Assembly (NCBI GenBank): GCA_017416705.1 | Contig: JAFQBG010000012.1 | Location: forward strand, 1-64,000 | DNA length: 64,000 nt | Direction: 5' to 3' | From: Bacteroidaceae bacterium | GTDB lineage: Bacteria; Bacteroidota; Bacteroidia; Bacteroidales; Bacteroidaceae | Shown: positions 62,231 through 64,000 of the stretch, one piece after another | How the letters are laid out: each line of letters starts with the position of its first letter | How positions within the stretch are numbered: the stretch's first letter is position 1 | The notes under the pieces: model-generated | The model's database searches: none | What the model was told of the DNA's origin: nothing | The model's input: only the letters and a program-made list of their open reading frames with translations | Position numbers and translations under genes: made by a program

Positions 62231-62914
62231 ATGAAAATAGAAACAACAAATTTAGAAAAGGTATTTCGTACCGACATAGTAGAGACGGTGGCTCTTAACA
62301 ACGTGTCCATAGATATTAAGGAGGGCGAATTTGTGGCTATCATGGGGCCGTCGGGTTGTGGCAAATCCACCCTGCTGAATATCCTTGGCTTGCTCGATAA
62401 CCCCACCCAAGGCAGCTATAAGCTCGACGGGGTGGAGGTGGCGCATCTGAAAGAAAAGGAGCGCACCCTGTATCGCAAAGGGAAGATAGGATTTGTATTC
62501 CAATCGTTCAATCTCATCGAGGAGATGACAGTCGAGGAAAATATAGCCTTGCCGCTCACCTATCTCAACTACTCGGCTGCGGAGCGCAAACGCCTTGTCG
62601 GGGAGGTTCTTATGAATTTGAGCATAGCGCACAGGGCAAAACACTATCCCAACCAGCTGTCGGGAGGACAGCAACAGCGTGTGGCCATTGCTCGTGCGGT
62701 GGTGGCCAACCCGGGCCTTATTCTGGCCGACGAACCCACCGGTAACCTCGACTCCAAAAACGGTCACGATGTCATGTGTATTCTTAAAGAACTAAATGAA
62801 AAAGGCACAACGATAGTCATGGTGACACACTCGCAAAAGGACGCCCGGTATGCTCATAGGGTGATAAATCTGTTCGACGGTCTTGTTGTGGACACCCTGA
62901 AAGACAGATTGTAG
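62231..62914 (+). CDS. MacB/LolD-type ABC transporter ATP-binding protein
   Basis: A 227-residue ABC ATPase with Walker [10 protein letters not shown] (about 38-46), Q-loop [17 protein letters not shown], signature LSGGQQQR, Walker [14 protein letters not shown] and an H-loop VTHSQKD. The EPTGNLD/QSFNL combination is that of the LolD/MacB/FtsE branch, which drives FtsX-type mechanotransmission rather than direct import. Confidence 0.96.
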   Translation: MKIETTNLEKVFRTDIVETVALNNVSIDIKEGEFVAIMGPSGCGKSTLLNILGLLDNPTQGSYKLDGVEVAHLKEKERTLYRKGKIGFVFQSFNLIEEMTVEENIALPLTYLNYSAAERKRLVGEVLMNLSIAHRAKHYPNQLSGGQQQRVAIARAVVANPGLILADEPTGNLDSKNGHDVMCILKELNEKGTTIVMVTHSQKDARYAHRVINLFDGLVVDTLKDRL

Positions 62915-62950
62915 GATGCAAGCGTAATATTTACAATAAAATTGTACATC

Positions 62951-64000
62951 ATGAATGTTTTTATCAGTTTCAGGAACGTTATACGTCATAATAAATTAAT
63001 TTTTCTGCTGAATGTGATGGGCATGGGGGTGGCTGTTGCCGCCGCATATATGATGCTTGTGCAGGTGCATTACGATTTCAGCTACAACAGTGGCATTAAA
63101 CACCCCGAAAGGCTTTTTGCTTTGCAAAACAGAATTATGAACAGCGAAATGGTGTCGCCAGTCTTCGCCGTTCCATGTGCAAGACTTATGGTGTCTGACA
63201 ACCCGTTGGTCGAAGGCTATCATTTGGGACATCTGTCGAACAGGCCGGTGGATCATACGTTCGAAAAATTCCCCGACGAGCCGTTGGTGCTTGCCGGCAC
63301 CGAACTGACCGAGGGCAGTATTAAAGCCATGGGCGTGGAGCTCGTCGATGGCGATTTCGAGCCGGTGCTGAAACGCAGTGCCATGGCGTTCAGTCGCTCG
63401 GTGGCGCAAAAATACAATTTGCAGATAGGCGACAGGGTGTGTTGGGGGCGCGAATACAAAGCAGGCAACGCGCTCACAGTGGGTGCCATATTCAAGGATT
63501 TTCCAAGCAACAGCGACTTGGCGGGGCTTCAAGCCTTCTATGGCCCCTACTACAATAAAATGGATAACAATGTTTGGAGCGACTGGAACGACCCTTTGTA
63601 TGTGCGTCTGTACGACGAGAACGACGTCGAGGCCTTCATGCAACATTTTTTTGCCCGCATACGACTGTTCGACGAGAACGACCGTTTCAAGGGTATAAAC
63701 AGCGTCGAGGATTTGAAACAGGTTATGCGCCTTGTTCCATTCACCGAGACATATTTCAGCGATAACCTTGCAAGCGAACTTGGGAAAGGAAATAAAATAA
63801 CCACATACACCATGCTATCCATATCGCTGCTAATATTATTGATAGCCTGCATAAATTTTTTCAATTTTTTCGTGGCATTGGTGCCGCGGCGCATGCGCAG
63901 TGTGAACACACAAAAAATTCTGGGTGCAAGCAATGCGTCGCTAAGATTTTCTATCTGCTTCGAGTCGTTTTGTCTGATGTTGGCGGCCTGCGTTTGCTCT
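62951..64000 (+). CDS. FtsX/MacB-type ABC permease, cut by the window end
   Basis: 350 codons are visible from ATG 62951 and the frame is still open at the last base. After a first membrane helix (LIFLLNVMGMGVAVAAAYMML) there is a large periplasmic domain of about 250 residues with MacB_PCD features (VLAGTELTEGSIKAMGVELVDGDF, SVAQKYNLQIGD). Helices two and three follow (LLILLIACINFFNFFV; the VPRRMRSVNTQKILGASNASLRF coupling segment). It completes a tripartite exporter with the TolC-like and adaptor genes. The missing end should hold the last one or two helices, or a second FtsX unit. Confidence 0.93.
   Translation, partial: MNVFISFRNVIRHNKLIFLLNVMGMGVAVAAAYMMLVQVHYDFSYNSGIKHPERLFALQNRIMNSEMVSPVFAVPCARLMVSDNPLVEGYHLGHLSNRPVDHTFEKFPDEPLVLAGTELTEGSIKAMGVELVDGDFEPVLKRSAMAFSRSVAQKYNLQIGDRVCWGREYKAGNALTVGAIFKDFPSNSDLAGLQAFYGPYYNKMDNNVWSDWNDPLYVRLYDENDVEAFMQHFFARIRLFDENDRFKGINSVEDLKQVMRLVPFTETYFSDNLASELGKGNKITTYTMLSISLLILLIACINFFNFFVALVPRRMRSVNTQKILGASNASLRFSICFESFCLMLAACVCS

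Noticed and set aside
1-64000. CRISPR array, rRNA, tRNA, insertion sequence
   Set aside because: I looked for spaced repeats, cloverleaf-like and rRNA-like stretches and transposase motifs and found none; weak RNA genes could still be missed by eye.

Overview
The window looks like chromosomal DNA of a Bacteroidota bacterium, most likely order Bacteroidales. The signs are a fused MurF-alanine racemase, the long IspG, a class III fructose-bisphosphatase, an S46 dipeptidyl-peptidase, a BspA-type repeat protein, GSCFA, DUF4369, DUF4435, DUF4837 and DUF4922 proteins, and repeated -7 elements of the TAnnTTTG type. Shine-Dalgarno sequences are mostly weak. No rRNA, tRNA, CRISPR array, transposase or integrase was recognised. 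The right end cuts a gene.

Layout. 0-1.3 kb: a short leucine-rich-repeat protein, then a small possible transcription unit (promoter box, good Shine-Dalgarno, 74-codon ORF, terminator) fed from a tandem 86-88 bp promoter-linked repeat. 1.3-12.3 kb: S46 peptidase, a DUF4369 lipoprotein, and the minus-strand genes fbp-purE-ispG, rpoN and a two-part nucleoside kinase. 12.5-14.5 kb: an AAA/ABC-type ATPase followed by a DUF4435 protein, the same domain pair as the PARIS anti-phage system. 14.5-31.3 kb: housekeeping genes (trkH-trkA, dxs, GSCFA, murF-alr, a small sigma factor, cysS, a glutaminyl-cyclase-like M28 protein, sufE, an S66 carboxypeptidase, a MATE transporter, a U32 protein and a Dus enzyme). 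A metal permease with a C-terminal HMA domain follows.

32.7-39.1 kb is the most striking segment: an A+T-rich four-gene plus-strand operon. It encodes a Vsr-C5-methyltransferase fusion, an HpaII-type restriction endonuclease, a second C5-methyltransferase, and a protein joining a GHKL (MutL/MORC-like) ATPase to a TIR-like domain. It lies between two direct copies of a 59-bp hairpin terminator, so it appears to have been inserted into the terminator/promoter interval between an ompA-like gene and the metal permease.

39.1-50.1 kb: the OmpA-like protein, an exported protein of unknown function, an ECF sigma / membrane protein / plug-like protein operon, then a long minus-strand run (rlmN, DUF4837, pdxA, nucleotidyltransferase, ATP-grasp, CDP-alcohol phosphatidyltransferase, HAD phosphatase) whose last four genes look like a head-group or phospholipid synthesis cluster. 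50.3-64 kb: a glycosyltransferase-DUF4922 fusion with SpoIID, a Fis-type response regulator with its histidine kinase, an acyltransferase, an outer-membrane barrel, a nucleoside-recognition-domain membrane protein, and a TolC / adaptor / ABC ATPase / FtsX-type permease export system cut by the window end.

All functions are read from motifs and gene order; no database search was possible. Several gene starts were moved to a downstream ATG because a -7 promoter element lies inside the longer reading frame.
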